Source: Branchiostoma belcheri
Taxonomy: Eukaryota > Chordata > Leptocardii > Amphioxiformes > Branchiostomatidae
Direction of reading: 5' to 3'
Assembly: GCF_001625305.1 (NCBI RefSeq)
Contig: NW_017804065.1
Span: 1,543,821-1,607,820 of the forward strand
Length of the DNA stretch: 64,000 bases
Both the position numbers and the translations under genes were made by a program. How positions within the stretch are numbered: the first letter of the stretch is position 1; each line of letters begins with the position of its first letter. Shown here one piece after another: positions 1 through 11,635 of this stretch. The notes under the pieces are model-generated. The model was not told the DNA's origin. It worked only from the letters and a program-made list of their open reading frames with translations, and searched no databases.

Positions 1-346
1 CAACACGGAAATCCCCACCGAAGTTCGGTCGAGCGAAGAGCGGACCGCCCCGCCCCGCTTGCGCGGGGCCCGGGACCCTCCGCTCCCGGCGGCGAGACCG
101 GTCGCGCGCCCCTGGCGTCCTCGCTACCTGGTTGATCCTGCCAGTAGTCATATGCTTGTCTCAAAGATTAAGCCATGCACGTGCAAGTTTAAACTGTCTC
201 AGTGAAACTGCGAATGGCTCATTAAATCAGTTATGGTTCCTTTGATCGTCACATCCTACATGGATAACTGTGGTAATTCTAGAGCTAATACATGCGGAAG
301 AAGCGCCGACCTCACGGTCTGGCGTGCATTTATCAGACCAAGACCA
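1..346 (+). rRNA. 5' ETS end plus truncated 18S rRNA 5' end
   Basis: From 125 the sequence reads TACCTGGTTGATCCTGCCAG, the universal 5' end of eukaryotic 18S rRNA, and continues with typical 18S helices (the GAATGGCTCATTAAATCAG stretch, then the GGTAATTCTAGAGCTAATAC region) up to about 346. Positions 1-124 are GC-rich external transcribed spacer. Only about 222 bp of the roughly 1.8-kb 18S gene is present; it ends at an ambiguous base (347) beside unrelated LINE sequence. A complete rDNA unit is therefore not present. This is either an rDNA pseudogene fragment or, more likely, a chimeric assembly join. Confidence 0.95.
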
Positions 347-347
347 A
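347..347. other. single ambiguous base at 18S/LINE junction
   Basis: One n lies exactly where 18S homology stops and LINE-related sequence begins, consistent with an uncertain assembly join. Confidence 0.8.
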
Positions 348-399
348 NTGACAGTAAGACGAATAAGATCAACCTGAGTTTACGTTTTTTTCTAGGCCT

Positions 400-975
400 G
401 CTGTAAGTATGTCGCCGTTTCAAACACTTCCTCTGTAAATAACCATTTCAGTTTTGATTCATCCCTATCCCAGATAAGATCAGGTACATCTTTCCTTGTA
501 CATCTTATCAAAGAGTGCCTGACGTAAGCTGTCATAAAACGGACAATAAAACATAAAGTGAGCCTCATTTCTACTCTTGTAAATCACACAGCAGACATAG
601 TCTGTCCTTTTCTGGAATGCCCCGATATCTTCCCGTTTCAATACACAAAGGTAATGTTCCAGATCTAAACTGGGCACAAAGAGATCTTTGTGATCTTATA
701 AGGGGTAAAGTAACATATTTTTCTGGAGAGAATGTGTCTTTGATTAACACATAAGTCCTCAATTTTGGTTTAGACCATAATTCAGAGGCCCAGTTTTGTT
801 CATATTGAGAGAACATCACATCCTTGATGAGTCTAGTATCACCTCTGAGCCTATTTAAGAAGACATGTTAATGTTCGGAGTCACAAAATATTTCAAATAA
901 ATCTGTACTCCAGGGGCCTTTGTTACGTAGGTCCCATCTGAAAACCTTCTTAGTGATCCTGTCTTCATGCATATT
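400..975 (-). mobile_element. non-LTR retrotransposon (LINE) ORF2 C-terminal fragment
   Basis: Read on the minus strand from about 975 to 480, the translation gives the C-terminal part of a LINE reverse transcriptase polyprotein. A segment with MHEDRITKKVFRWDLRNKG is followed by KPKLRTYVLIKDTF and then a CCHC-like end (RLCLLC ... HFMFYCPFYDSLR), which is typical of the region after the RT domain. The reading frame is interrupted by at least one stop and one frame change near 580-600, so the copy is dead. 348-480 may be its 3' UTR. It abuts the point (about 976) where homology to receptor copy B starts, and so marks a breakpoint. Confidence 0.8.
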
Positions 976-1214
976 CATTATGTGCTACATGTAAATATCA
1001 GAAAGGCTGAGCTTAGTAACTTTCTGTAGCATTTACTGGCACCAGTCCTTAACTTCATAATTATTAGGAGACAGATACGTGGCTTAGTACATGTACTAGT
1101 ATTTGATAAGTGAAAAAGTTGTTCTTAAGAATTTGCATAGTTCAGATGATGATGCATAGTTTAAAACAGAAGTTTGTTGTAGTGTCTGTTATGTGTCATT
1201 TTTTTAAATCACAG

Positions 1215-1778
1215 TGCACACTGAAGTGTTCAACGCCACCCTGATGAAGTGGTATGAAGGGATGCTGGACCTGAAAATAGACATGACTACACTGGACCTC
1301 CTGCAGTGTGTGATAGTTGTTTCTCCTGGTAAGTACAAATTGAATGTAACAATTCTAAAAGAGTATGAAATGTTCATGTTTTATCATTACATCAACAAAA
1401 GTATTTAAATCTTGATAGTATTTTGTTGACATTCTGCATACTGAAAGAAATGAAGTAGAAATAAGCAGATAAATCAAGTAAGAATGAATGAAGTTGTATA
1501 CTTTCTTTTTAAAAAGTGCAACTTATCTTAATTTTGAAGATCGGCCAAATATCAAAGGGCGTGACACACTGGAACAGTCGTATGCACAGTACATCGAGTG
1601 TCTGCGTGCTTACTGCAAAGTCGCCTACCCAGAGAGCCACTTGATGTTTCACCGCCTGCTGAGTAAGCTGACGGAAGTTCGCACCATTGGCACAGCCTTT
1701 GGGAGAAGCATCAGCTCCGAGTGTGAGTCCATCATCAGAGAGCATCCCCTGGTTTCTGAGATTTGGAACCACGACTGA
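1215..1778 (+). pseudogene. NR1H/FXR-like nuclear receptor copy A, last two exons only
   Basis: Two ligand-binding-domain exons are present: 1215-1328 (114 bp, [17 protein letters not shown]... to ...VVSP) and 1540-1778 (239 bp, [15 protein letters not shown]... to the AF-2 end [10 protein letters not shown] and stop). The first is identical over 114 bp to exon 6 of copy B; the second differs from copy B at about seven of 239 positions. The exons for the DNA-binding domain, hinge and first LBD helices are missing: homology to copy B begins at about 976 and a LINE/18S junction lies upstream. The copy may be a truncated pseudogene, or a normal gene cut off by misassembly; the sequence cannot distinguish these. 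Splice sites (cacag/tgcaca, cctg/gtaagt, tgaag/atcgg) are intact. Confidence 0.8.
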
Positions 1779-2437
1779 TGTAAGGGATTACAAGTGTTGA
1801 ATTGAGCGGTCCTCTCAGCCTCAGATTTAATCCTATCTCAGGAAATCCTTGCTTAGCTCCTGGCATGATTTGACCTAATTTCATTATCTGTATCGTAATA
1901 GATATGCCAATTTTATCTCTCAAGATGACAACATGACCATAATGTACCTTGTAACAAGATTTTTTTCAAATACAAAATGTAATGGAATGACTACTAAAAA
2001 AAGACCTTTCCCTGTATTTGAGTTGGCTGGGGCAAATCTTTAAGTTGATGGAAAGATTGTGACTTTGCTGTATTTCTATTGAAGCTTTGGAACTATTCCT
2101 GTAAATTTGCATTAGATGCTGCATTTGCCTGGAATGATTAAATCCGTGTAACCTTAAAATCAGCATGCTTGATTAGCAAAATACTACTTCTATTGGGATT
2201 GCCACTTGTACAAAGTTTAACAGACTTCTCAACTTTCGAAGTTGAATACAATATGGAGCATAAGATTTTACACAGTAGTCAGCGCTACGTACTGATAATC
2301 TGATTGAATTTAGACTTTATGAAAGTTTACTGTTAGCTCTTGTGTTTTGAGGGGCTATCTTGAGTATTCATAGAAATTACAGTTTTTCTATGTAGAAGTA
2401 TTTTTGTTTGGTTCACATGTGATGGCAAGACATACAT

Positions 2438-3150
2438 GGCGATTGGGAAACTTCCATGTATCAGTGCAGGACTTACTTCTGGTCTATACGTCATTTGTCA
2501 GACCTGTGGTTGAATACTGTGTTCCTGTATGGAATCCTGGACTCACGTGCAAACAGATCACAAGATTGGAGCATGTTCAGAAGAGAGCTCTGCGCACAAT
2601 CCTTAAAGGACAATACAGCTCCTACGACGCAGCCCTGCAGTTGACAGGACTCAAGTCATTGAAGGACAGAAGAGAGGACCTATGTCTTAAATTTGCTACA
2701 AAACTGAACCCTGATCTCCTACCTCCTAAGGTGGGTGAACTCTCAGGAAGACACACAAGGAACTCTGAAAAGCTAAAAGCTACTAAGTACAGAACCAACA
2801 GATATAAGAACTCACCAGTACCATACCTGGTTCGCATATTGAACAATTCCTCCAAATAATGTGTATCATATTTCTAGGGTGGTTAGTCTGTCCTCTAGTC
2901 TCAGTTATTTTGTATATTTTTGTGTAAGTACTTAATATATGTTTGTAACTGTTAGTTTTAATGTTAAAATTGTATCTGTTGTTTTTAAGTATGTCAATGT
3001 ATAATGATATGGATTTTATTGAGTAACTAGTAATTTTAGTGTGTTATGCCAGACATGTCAAAAATCAAAATTGTACAGCAAGACACAATTTAGCTGATGG
3101 CTACAAGGTTTTGTTTTTATAAATAAACCATTTGATTGATTGATTGATTG
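2438..3150 (+). mobile_element. 5'-truncated LINE (CR1/jockey-like) insertion, 713 bp
   Basis: The translation from 2438 to 2857 is a LINE reverse-transcriptase C-terminus (YTSFVRPVVEYCVPVWNPGL ... RLEHVQKRALRTIL ... YLVRILNN), followed by a ~290-bp 3' UTR that ends in a (TTGA)n tail at 3132-3150. The flanks are direct repeats ATACAT (2432-2437 and 3151-3156). The matching position in the duplicate segment near copy B (about 9739-9755) has a single, uninterrupted copy of the same flanking sequence, so this is a clean insertion made after the segment duplicated. It is strongly 5' truncated but its remaining frame is open. Confidence 0.92.
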
Positions 3151-3479
3151 ATACATGCACAGAAATGATACAACTATCACTTCATACTGGTCGTAATGCT
3201 ACCATATGTCAGTTTGTGTGAAAATGAAATATAAATGTTGTGTTTTTTATTCATTGCAGATGTACCTGTATTTTATATCACTGAATATTTTCTAATGTTT
3301 TCTAGAATATTTTGTATGGTTCGGAATCCTTGAAATTGTTAATCATCAGTCGTCACCTGCCCCAGTGCAGAGCAACGTTCAAAGGTAACTGGTTGGAGAA
3401 ATTTTTAGAGGTCCAATGGGAGATGGCCAAACCAGTGCCAACTGTCTAAACAAAAGCAGGATCTGCACAGAAGTCTGGT

Positions 3480-3740
3480 TTCTCAGGTATTGCAGTGGAA
3501 CTTCTGGTTTGGATATCTCGTGTTCTGCATGGACATTCTATGGTCAGGATTCTTGGGTAGTAACGTAGATAGTTCTTGTGGTTTGACAGGAGACAAGTTT
3601 GCAACCCCTAGCAGCCTGTTGTTGGAGTGCAGGGGCTTTTATCTTCCAAGGAGGAAACTGGAGGAAATGCATGATTTTGGGTGTGAACTTTATAGTTAGG
3701 TAGGTTAGAGATGTGAACAATGAAATGCAAATTATGCAAA
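3480..3740 (+). repeat. old fragment of the CCTCCATGAA element (A/B segment)
   Basis: The stretch GCAGTGGAACTTCTGGTTTG ... CATTCTATGGTCAGGATT ... CCCCTAGCAGCCTGTTGTTGGA ... GAAATGCAAATTATGCAAAA matches, in the same order, the middle of the ~820-bp elements at 19738, 28661 and 38386. The same fragment lies at 10090-10350 in the duplicate segment, so this insertion predates the duplication. Confidence 0.6.
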
Positions 3741-5261
3741 ATAGGACACCTGCCAAGAGAAGGCCCATGCAAACTCTAACCACACACCAAATATAAAACC
3801 AATTCATCCAGCCATTCCTGACTTATCTTGTTGAGATCTTGTTACAGAGGCTGGCCAAACTATAACTCAGTTAACCTCCATTGTTCATGTTTACAGAAGG
3901 GTTGAGCTATTAAACCACTATGTCAGGCCACCTTCTTCGGCCCAAGGGGTAATGTATGGGGGTGTGGCCCCTAAAGGTTTTCCACTTGTTTAGTTCTCAC
4001 TTAATCAAGAGAATGTACAGCTGTCCTCCGTTAACAGCAAAGGTAACGTTAACGTTAACTACTATTTCATAAGGGAGCGTGTAAGACTAAGGGGCTGGGT
4101 CAGGTAGGTTGAACTTGTGAAAATTTAGCAAATTTGGACCAGCAAACACACCCACACAAATACACTAGAAAATGACACTGAAAACATAACTTTCTTGTCA
4201 ATAAGTGTGTCTTTGGCCCAGGCAGGGACACTAATATCAGATATACGAGACAAAGACTGTTGGACGAAGGAATGAAATCGTAGAACTCAAGTTGCAACTT
4301 TGTTTACAATTACAAATCACGTAACCTACAAGAACCAATCAGCCTTTACCCCGTGTGTGACTAGGGCCCAGGCATGACCTCTGGGCACATCGGGGGAAAT
4401 CGGCTGATGTTTGGATCTATGAGCTCCAGGCACGGTGTGCTGCGTCTGACTCAGAAGTTTTTTTTAGCGTCAAGAAGGCCAGGTAGTCTCTAAGGTGAGT
4501 TAAAGCTCCTTGGTATAACGCCCTTAACGTTAGAGGGAGGGACCCAGCTATTTCCTTGGCCAGTTGTACATGAACGTTTGGCTAGCTGGGCTGACTCATA
4601 TAATAATTTTTAACACTTGTAAACAAACGCGCGGTGCCATAACGTTATATAACCTTGGTGATGGTGAAAAAAAATCAAAATCTACTTAACGCTAGTTATC
4701 ATACTCCATAACATGATTTTTCACCAGTCTACAACATTGCAGTCAGATGCCAATATGATATTACATTTAGTTACGTTGCCATCTTAAGATATATTTTGAA
4801 CATATTTGTTTAGTGTGATTGAAAATTCTTTTGATCAATTATGGATTCAATTTTGAAATGTTGCTGGCACTACATACAAAAGATATTCGCTACATGTAAC
4901 GTTATAATGTTGAAATCCAAACCTAGTACGTTACGTATCGTGCATGGAAATTCTGGAATGAATGAATGAACGTAATTGCTCGACAATCGTATATGGTACA
5001 ATGTGTGGCAGTAATACAACTGTATAATACTACAAAACTAAACTACCTGAAATGATGTCGAGATTTTAGACGTTGTTTGTTTCATGAGGTTCAATATATG
5101 AACTTTGTACTTGGATACCAATCGTCTTCTTACAACCTTTCGTCCCTATACGGTGTCCTTGAACTTGGTTAGAGTGGTGTTGTTTACTACCTGGCCTGAA
5201 GGCAGGCAGTCTCCAAACACCTCCCACAACCACTACGTGCCCCACTACCACTGTGTACATA

Positions 5262-5286
5262 AGGTCACGATTGACGTCAATGACCA
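5262..5286 (+). promoter_or_regulatory. AGGTCA half-site cluster with CRE, upstream of receptor B
   Basis: An AGGTCA half-site (5262-5267) is followed six bases later by ACGTCA, one base, then TGACCA. The middle half-site differs from AGGTCA and creates a perfect CRE palindrome TGACGTCA (5272-5279). The corresponding region of copy C has the intact half-site. This lies about 230 bp upstream of the copy B start codon. Confidence 0.4.
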
Positions 5287-5511
5287 TACGGTTAGCTTTG
5301 CACCAGGTGCGATATCACTGGTGTTACCAGTATGACGTGTGCTATTTTGGTGTGTGTGTGTGTGAAAAGGGTGACTTCAGTGTGGTTTCATTTGACGCTT
5401 ATTGATGCCTCCATCAAAATACATGTATATGTATTGTTTTGGGGGTCACCATGAGACTGACATGAGGTAAATTTTTTGTTTCTTTTTACTTTCTTCCTGG
5501 CAGTCAGCAAC

Positions 5512-8500
5512 ATGAGTCAAGTGTCAGTTTTGGATGTGTTTGAAGACATGCCAGCCCAGGACAGCACATCTTTCCCTGACCCTGCTGGAGCTGAAGGGGG
5601 AGACTGTGTGGTGTGTGGAGACAAGGGCTCTGGCTTTCACTATGGTGTGTACAGCTGTGAGGGATGTAAAGGTAGGATGTCTTCACTTTACCTTTCTATT
5701 TTCTCCAGATAATGTGAGATCTTGAACTGCTCTTATTGTATCCACTTGTTACATTATTATAATATAACATAAGACCAGGGTGATTTCATTTAGTTGTCTT
5801 TTGAATGATTGTGTTACTTTTATTACAAATTAATGATATTACCAGTCAGTGCTAGTGGTGAAACAGTACCGTACAGACAAATTATACTACTAATGGCTTG
5901 TCAGCAGGAGCTTTAACTTGCGCCCAGCAATGTTGCAATCTTCTACCCAACAGCTACTCACTCATACTATAACTTCAAATATGTTTGTGGTGGATTAAGG
6001 AATTTGTAGGAAACATTTCATACTTCACTGAGTCAAGTTCTGTTCCACCTCTAGGGTTCTTCAGGAGAACTGTGACAAAGGGTTACGTTAAGGCATGCAA
6101 GTCAGGGAGTAAGTGTAACCTGGACATGCACACCAGGAGGAAGTGTCCTGAATGTCGCCTCCGCTCATGCAGGGCTGCCGGCATGAGATCCGACTGTAAG
6201 ATATTTTCTTGTAATACTTGAAAAGATTTGCTTTAAGCAAGGCTTTAAGTTAGAGTCTTAGACAATTCACGAGTCAAAACACAAGCTTTTTACATTCTTC
6301 CTATATTCAACTTTACCATAAGCACCCAGCAAACTGCAAACACCGACTCTGTGTGTGTCTGTGTGTGTGTGTTTCTCCAGATATGTGGTGAGCATAACTA
6401 ATAGAAGGCCTGGATGGATTGCAGCAAAGTGTCAGTACTTTAACATCATGCTGCATATTTTTGCAGGTCTTCTTACCCAGGCTCAGTGCATGTCAAAGTT
6501 CCTTTATCGCAAAAAATCTGAGGCACCAAAATCAGACCATCCCATTTCATCACCCAATCAGGACGTGTCCGTTCAGTCACCACCCAATCAGAGCACTGGG
6601 ACAGATGTGCAGCAGCACAAGAACCTGGTCAGCGACATTTCCAACCAATCAGAGACCTGTAGTTTGGGAGAAGTTCCATCTAGTAGTAGCGCTCAACCTT
6701 TTGAGACTGTGCCTGAACCAGTCTCTTTCTCACAACTAATTGACAACAATGACACCAACTTGCTTGATGAAATCACGTCCTCGTTTATGGATCTCAGTTC
6801 TGAGAACCCGGCTGTGTTAACTCGAACTGACTCAACAGGAAGTGATGACATGCTTTCCTTCTTAGCTCTCCTTGCAAACGACACACAGTCAATTGATGAG
6901 AATGTCCTTGACCCAAGCATAGGGTTGTTTGATGAAGTCCATGCAACTACACCAATCCAGGGCAACAGCTCCATCGAGCATGCTGAAAACCTTCTCTCCC
7001 TTCAGAGAGGCAAAGCGAACTTGCAAGCGAATGATTCTGCATCTGCAACCAATGGGCAAGCATCAGAGGAGAACTCTGAATCGTCCACAAGTGATACACC
7101 TACAGAAAGTGTCAATCAAGCTACCAACCCTTGTGATCTAAAAACAAACCTTCAGCTTTCCCAAAAACATCAGTCAGCTGATGAAGATAAGGCAACTAAG
7201 GAGCACACATGCAGCTTATTTAGACCGGGGAAGATAAAAAGATTTGCGAGGCCAGATGCTGTTCAAAATCTTTCCCCAGAGTATCAAGCAATAGTTTCAG
7301 AAATTGCTACCTTTCGGAAGAGTTGGTGTGAAAAGCATCACAAGACACTGTGCGTACTAATTAAGGTACGTTTGCAGCTGTTCTACATGATGGCATGATA
7401 CTATCAAGGATATACTCAGATTTATACTCAGGTTGTCGTAATATTGATCAGATTCAGTAAGGAAATTTTCAAATCTCAAGGACAGTCTGTTACATTTAGT
7501 TGCACAGGTTTAAGTGACCACCTCTACCTAAGAACCACCTGGCCAACGTGATCCCTTTTTAGTTTTCCCATTGAGACACAATCGATAAGAATCTTATCTG
7601 TTGTCACCTGAATGGTCTTCTTGAGCAGTTTTGACTGTATTTGTTAACTTGCCAGATACATCTATATCAGAACATTTTACATATCTGTTCAAAACCTCAA
7701 CCTTTTTAGTGCCACAAACAGCAGAAAATATTACATGGTGTGGCAAACACATCTTCGACAATATGTAATACTACTAATACCGGAATTTTTTCACATTGTA
7801 TAGGGATGCATTCAAGATAATAGCAAGAAAGAAAGGCAGGTTCGTTTTGTTGCTCACATGGGCGTAGTGGTGGAGAAGATGGTTGAGTTCATCAGGACTG
7901 TTGTTCATTGCTTTCAAGATCTCCGCATTGAGGACCAGATTGCAGTTGTGAAGGTAATGTTACTACATGTACATTGTAGTTAAGTAATTATTCATTTGTC
8001 ATAAAATGGCCCAGAAAAGTAATTTCCATGCACACGTTTTTCCATTGTACAAACAACCATTTGGATAAACAAGTCTGCTAACATGTTGTGTTACTTTTTA
8101 TCTAAGGCATCCTTTTTTGACTACTGCATGATAAAGGCTCCTATCCTCTTGGCAAACTTCAATGCTGGTGCTCATGTCTTGAAACGCATCTTACAGGCAG
8201 GTAAGTCAAGCTTTCAACATCAAACAAATCATTGCAATACTGTGAAAACTGATGATGGTGCTACATTATGTGCTACATGTAAATATCAGAAAGACTGAGC
8301 TTAGTAACTTTCTGCAGCGTTTACTGGCACCAGTCCTTAACTTTATAATTATTAAGAGACAGATACCTGGCTTAGTACATGTACTAGTATTTGATAAGTG
8401 AAAAAGTTGTTCTTAAGAATTTGCATAGTTCAGATGATGATGCATCATTTAAAACAGAAGTTTGTTGTAGTGTCTGTTATGTGTCATTTTTTAAATCACA

Positions 8501-9064
8501 GTGCACACTGAAGTGTTCAACGCCACCCTGATGAAGTGGTATGAAGGGATGCTGGACCTGAAAATAGACATGACTACACTGGACCTCCTGCAGTGTGTGA
8601 TAGTTGTTTCTCCTGGTAAGTACAAATTGAATGTAACAATTCTAAAAGAGTATGAAATGTTCATGTTTTATCATTACATCAACAAAGTATTTAAATCTTG
8701 ATAGTATTTTGTTGACATTCTGCATACTGAAAGAAATGAAGTAGAAATAAGCAGATAAATCAAGTAAGAATGAATGAAGTTGTATACTTTCTTTTTAAAA
8801 AGTACAACTTATCTTAATTTTGAAGATCGGCCAAATATCAAAGGGCGTGACACACTGGAACAGTCGTATGCACAGTACATCGAGTGTCTGCGTGCTTACT
8901 GCAAAGTCGCCTACCCAGAGAATCGCTTGATGTTTCACCGCCTGCTGAGTAAGCTGACGGAAGTTCGCACTATTGGCACAGCCTTTGGGAGGAGCATTAG
9001 CTCCGAGTGTGAGTCCATCATCAGAGAACATCCCCTGGTTTCTGAGATTTGGAACCACGACTGA
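5512..9064 (+). CDS. NR1H/FXR-like nuclear receptor, copy B
   Basis: Ligand-dependent transcription factor of the NR1H (FXR/LXR/EcR) type. Coding exons are 5512-5671, 6055-6195, 6467-7365, 7804-7953, 8107-8200, 8502-8615 and 8826-9064, which join in frame to 598 aa. The DNA-binding domain is at residues 32-101 with eight-plus zinc cysteines, P-box CEGCKG and [12 protein letters not shown]; the second finger is split between exons as in vertebrate FXR. CLLTQAQC after the DBD matches the FXR CTE. Residues 101-400 come from one exon and form an unusually long Ser/Thr/Asn-rich hinge ending in LBD helix 1 ([13 protein letters not shown]). LBD exons carry EDQIAVVK and the AF-2 helix LVSEIW near the C-terminus. 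The start is the first ATG after a good acceptor; upstream exons may be non-coding. No defect is seen. Vertebrate FXR is about 470 aa, the excess being the hinge. LXR- or EcR-like assignment cannot be excluded without a tree. Confidence 0.9.
6340..6425 (+). repeat. CCTCCATGAA-element fragment in intron 2 of receptor B
   Basis: A (TG)n stretch, then TTTCTCCAG and AGCATAACT..AGAAGGCCTGGATGGATT, matches the 5' part of the ~820-bp elements ((TG)n, TTTCCGCAAC, AGCATAACTTCAGAACGCC). The same fragment is at 12840-12905 in copy C, so it predates the B/C duplication. It creates a splice-acceptor look-alike that is not used here (in-frame stop). Confidence 0.5.
7505..7645 (+). repeat. interspersed repeat remnant in intron 3 of receptor B
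   Basis: TAAGTGACCACCTCTACCTAA ... CCCATTGAGACACA ... GTCACCTGAATGGTC ... TTTGACTGTATTTG recurs in intron 3 of copy C (about 14498-14655). The GACCACCT motif with internal repeats has the look of a dispersed amphioxus repeat, but the family is not identified. Confidence 0.35.
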
Positions 9065-11100
9065 TGTAAGGGATTACAAGTGTTGAGAGAAATAGCGACA
9101 AGCTATGATGATGAGTGTTGAATTGAGGGGTCTTCTCTTAGCTCATGGCATGATTTGACCTACTTCCATTATCTGTATCATAATAGATATGCCAATTTTA
9201 TCTAAGATGACAACATGACCATAATGTACCTCAGTTGCATTGTAAGAAGATTTTTTTCAAATAGAAAATGTAACGTTAATTGAATGACTACTAACTTAAA
9301 AAGACATTTCCATGTATTTGGGTTGGCTGGGGCAAATCTTTAAGTTGATGGAAAGATTGTGACTTTGCTGTATTTCCATTGAAGCTTTGGAACTATTCCT
9401 GTAAATTTGCATTAGATGCTGCATTTGCCTGGAATGATTGAATCTGTGTGACCTTGTAATCAACATGTTTGACTGGCAAAATACAAGAAAGATTTCTATT
9501 GAGATTGCCACTTGTACAAAGTTTAACAGACGTCTCAACTTTTGAACTTGAATGCAATATGGAGCATAAGATTTTACACAGTAGTCAGCACTGATAATCT
9601 GATTGAATTTTGAATTTATGAAAGTTTACTGTTAGCTCTTGTGTTTTGAGGGGCTATCTCGAATTACACTGAGTATTCATAGAAATTACAGCTTTTCTAT
9701 GTAGAAGTATTTTTGTTTAGTTCACATGTGATGGCAAGACATACATGCACAGAAATGATCAACTATCATTTCATTCTGGTCTTAATGCTACCATATGTCA
9801 GTTTGTGTGAAAATGAAATATAAATGTTGGTCAATGACTCAATATGTTATGTTTTTTATTCATTGCAGATGTACCTGTATTTCATATCACTGAATATTTT
9901 CTAGAACATGTTTTCTAGAATATTTTGTATGGTTAGGAATCCTTGAAATTGTTAATCATCAGTCGTCACCTGCCCCAGTGCAGAGCAACTTTCAGAGGTA
10001 ATTGGTTGGAGAAATTTTTAGAGGTCCAATGGGAGATGGCCAAACCAGTGCCAACTGTCTAAACAAAAGCAGGATCTGCACAGAAGCCTGGTTTCTCAGG
10101 TATTCCAGTGGAACTTCTGGTTTGGATATCTCGTGTTCTGCATGGACATTCTATGGTCAGGATTCTTGAGTATAAACATAGATAGTTCTCATGGTTGGAC
10201 AGGAGACAAGATTGCAACCCCTAGCAGCCTGTTGTTGGAGTGCAGGGGCTTTTATCTTCCAAGGAGGAAACTGGAGGAAATGCATGATTTTGGGTGTGAA
10301 CTTTATAGTTAGGTAGGTTAGAGATGTGAACAATGAAATGCAAATTATGCAAAATAGGACACCTGCCAAGAGAAGGCCCATGCAAACTCTAACCACACAC
10401 AAATTATAAAACCAATTCATCCAGCCATTCCTGACTTATCTTGTTGAGATCTTGTTACAGAGGCTGGCCAAACTATAACTCAGTTAACCTCCATTGTTCA
10501 TGTTTACAGAAGGGTTGAGCTATTAAACCACTATGTCAGGCCACCTTCTTCGGCCCAAGGGGTAATGTATGGGGGTGTGGCCCCTAAAGGTTTTCCACTT
10601 GTTTAGTTCTCACTTAATCAAGAGAATGTACAGCTGTCCTCCGTTAACAGCAAAGGTAACGTTAACGTTAACTACTATTTCATAAGGGAGCGTGTAAGAC
10701 TAAGGGGCTGGGTCAGGTAGGTTGAACTTGTGAAAATTTAGCAAATTTGGACTAGCAAACACACCCACACAAATACACTAGAAAATGACACTGAAAACAT
10801 AACTTTCTTGTCAATAAGTGTGTCTTTGGCCCAGGCAGGGACACTAAGCCACTTCAGTATCAGATATACGAGACAAAGACTGTTGGACGAAGGAATGAAA
10901 TCGTAGAACTCTAGTTGCAACTTTGTTTACATTACACATCACGTTACCTACAAGAACCAATCAGCCTTTACCCCGTGCGTGACTGCAGCCCAGGCATGAC
11001 CTCTGGGCACATCGGGGAAAGCTGCTGATGTTTGGATGTATGGGTGCCAGGCACGGTGTGCTGCGTCTGACTCAGAACTTTTTGAACGTCAAGAAGGCCA
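8264..11100 (+). repeat. segmental duplicate of 976-4500 (receptor A/B 3' and flank)
   Basis: From CATTATGTGCTACATG (976 and 8264) the two segments run parallel through exons 6-7, the 3' flank and about 1.3 kb of intergenic sequence, interrupted mainly by the LINE at 2438-3150. Stretches such as 3840-4100 against 10440-10700 are almost base-for-base identical. Similarity weakens beyond about 4500/11100. This is the trace of a tandem duplication in the receptor cluster. Confidence 0.9.
10090..10350 (+). repeat. old fragment of the CCTCCATGAA element (B/C segment)
   Basis: Duplicate of the fragment at 3480-3740, with the same conserved blocks (CAGTGGAACTTCTGGTTTG, CCCCTAGCAGCCTGTTG, GCAAATTATGCAAAA). 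Confidence 0.6.
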
Positions 11101-11635
11101 GATAGTCTCTAAAGTGAGTTTAACTTCCTTGTGGTGTAACGGCTGTAACATTACCACATTACCTGTTGGTAAAAAACGTTAACCTTAGTGGGAGGCTAAG
11201 GCACATAACCTTTTCCTTGGCTAGTTGGCCAGGTGTACATCATAGAGAACGTTTGGCCGAGTCATAATTTTTGTTTGTTAGTCTGATTAAAAATTCTTTT
11301 GGTCAATTATGGATTCATTTGAACTGTTGCTGGCTTTACAGCCAAAGAAATACGTTATTATAAATACCGAAGTGTTTTGAAGACAGATCCAAACCTGAAA
11401 CGTATCGTGCATGAAAATCGTGGAATGATGTGGAGATGTTGGCACACGTTGTTTGTTTCATGAGTTTCAGTATAACTTTATAACATGAACTGTGTGTACT
11501 TGGAAAGCTAACGTCTTCTTACAACCTTTCGTCCCTATACGGTGCCCTTGTACTTGGTTGGAGTGGTGTTGTTTACGACCTGGCCTGAAGACAGGCAGTC
11601 TCCAAACACCTCCCACAACCACTCCTGTGTACATA

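Noticed and set aside
5066-5335. Overlapping short frames upstream of receptor B and matching ones near 11470-11760
   Set aside because: Present on both strands, not preserved codon by codon between the duplicates, no domain; similarity is better explained by a conserved upstream regulatory region.
5467-5503. 37-bp intron (gtaaat...ggcag) just before the receptor B ATG
   Set aside because: Shorter than usual introns; conserved in copy C but may only be the acceptor region of a longer 5' UTR intron, so not annotated.
6355-6466. Extra receptor exon after the acceptor-like TTTCTCCAG in intron 2
   Set aside because: In the required phase it gives a stop at once, and the sequence matches a repeat fragment; the acceptor at 6465-6466 gives the conserved CLLTQAQC.
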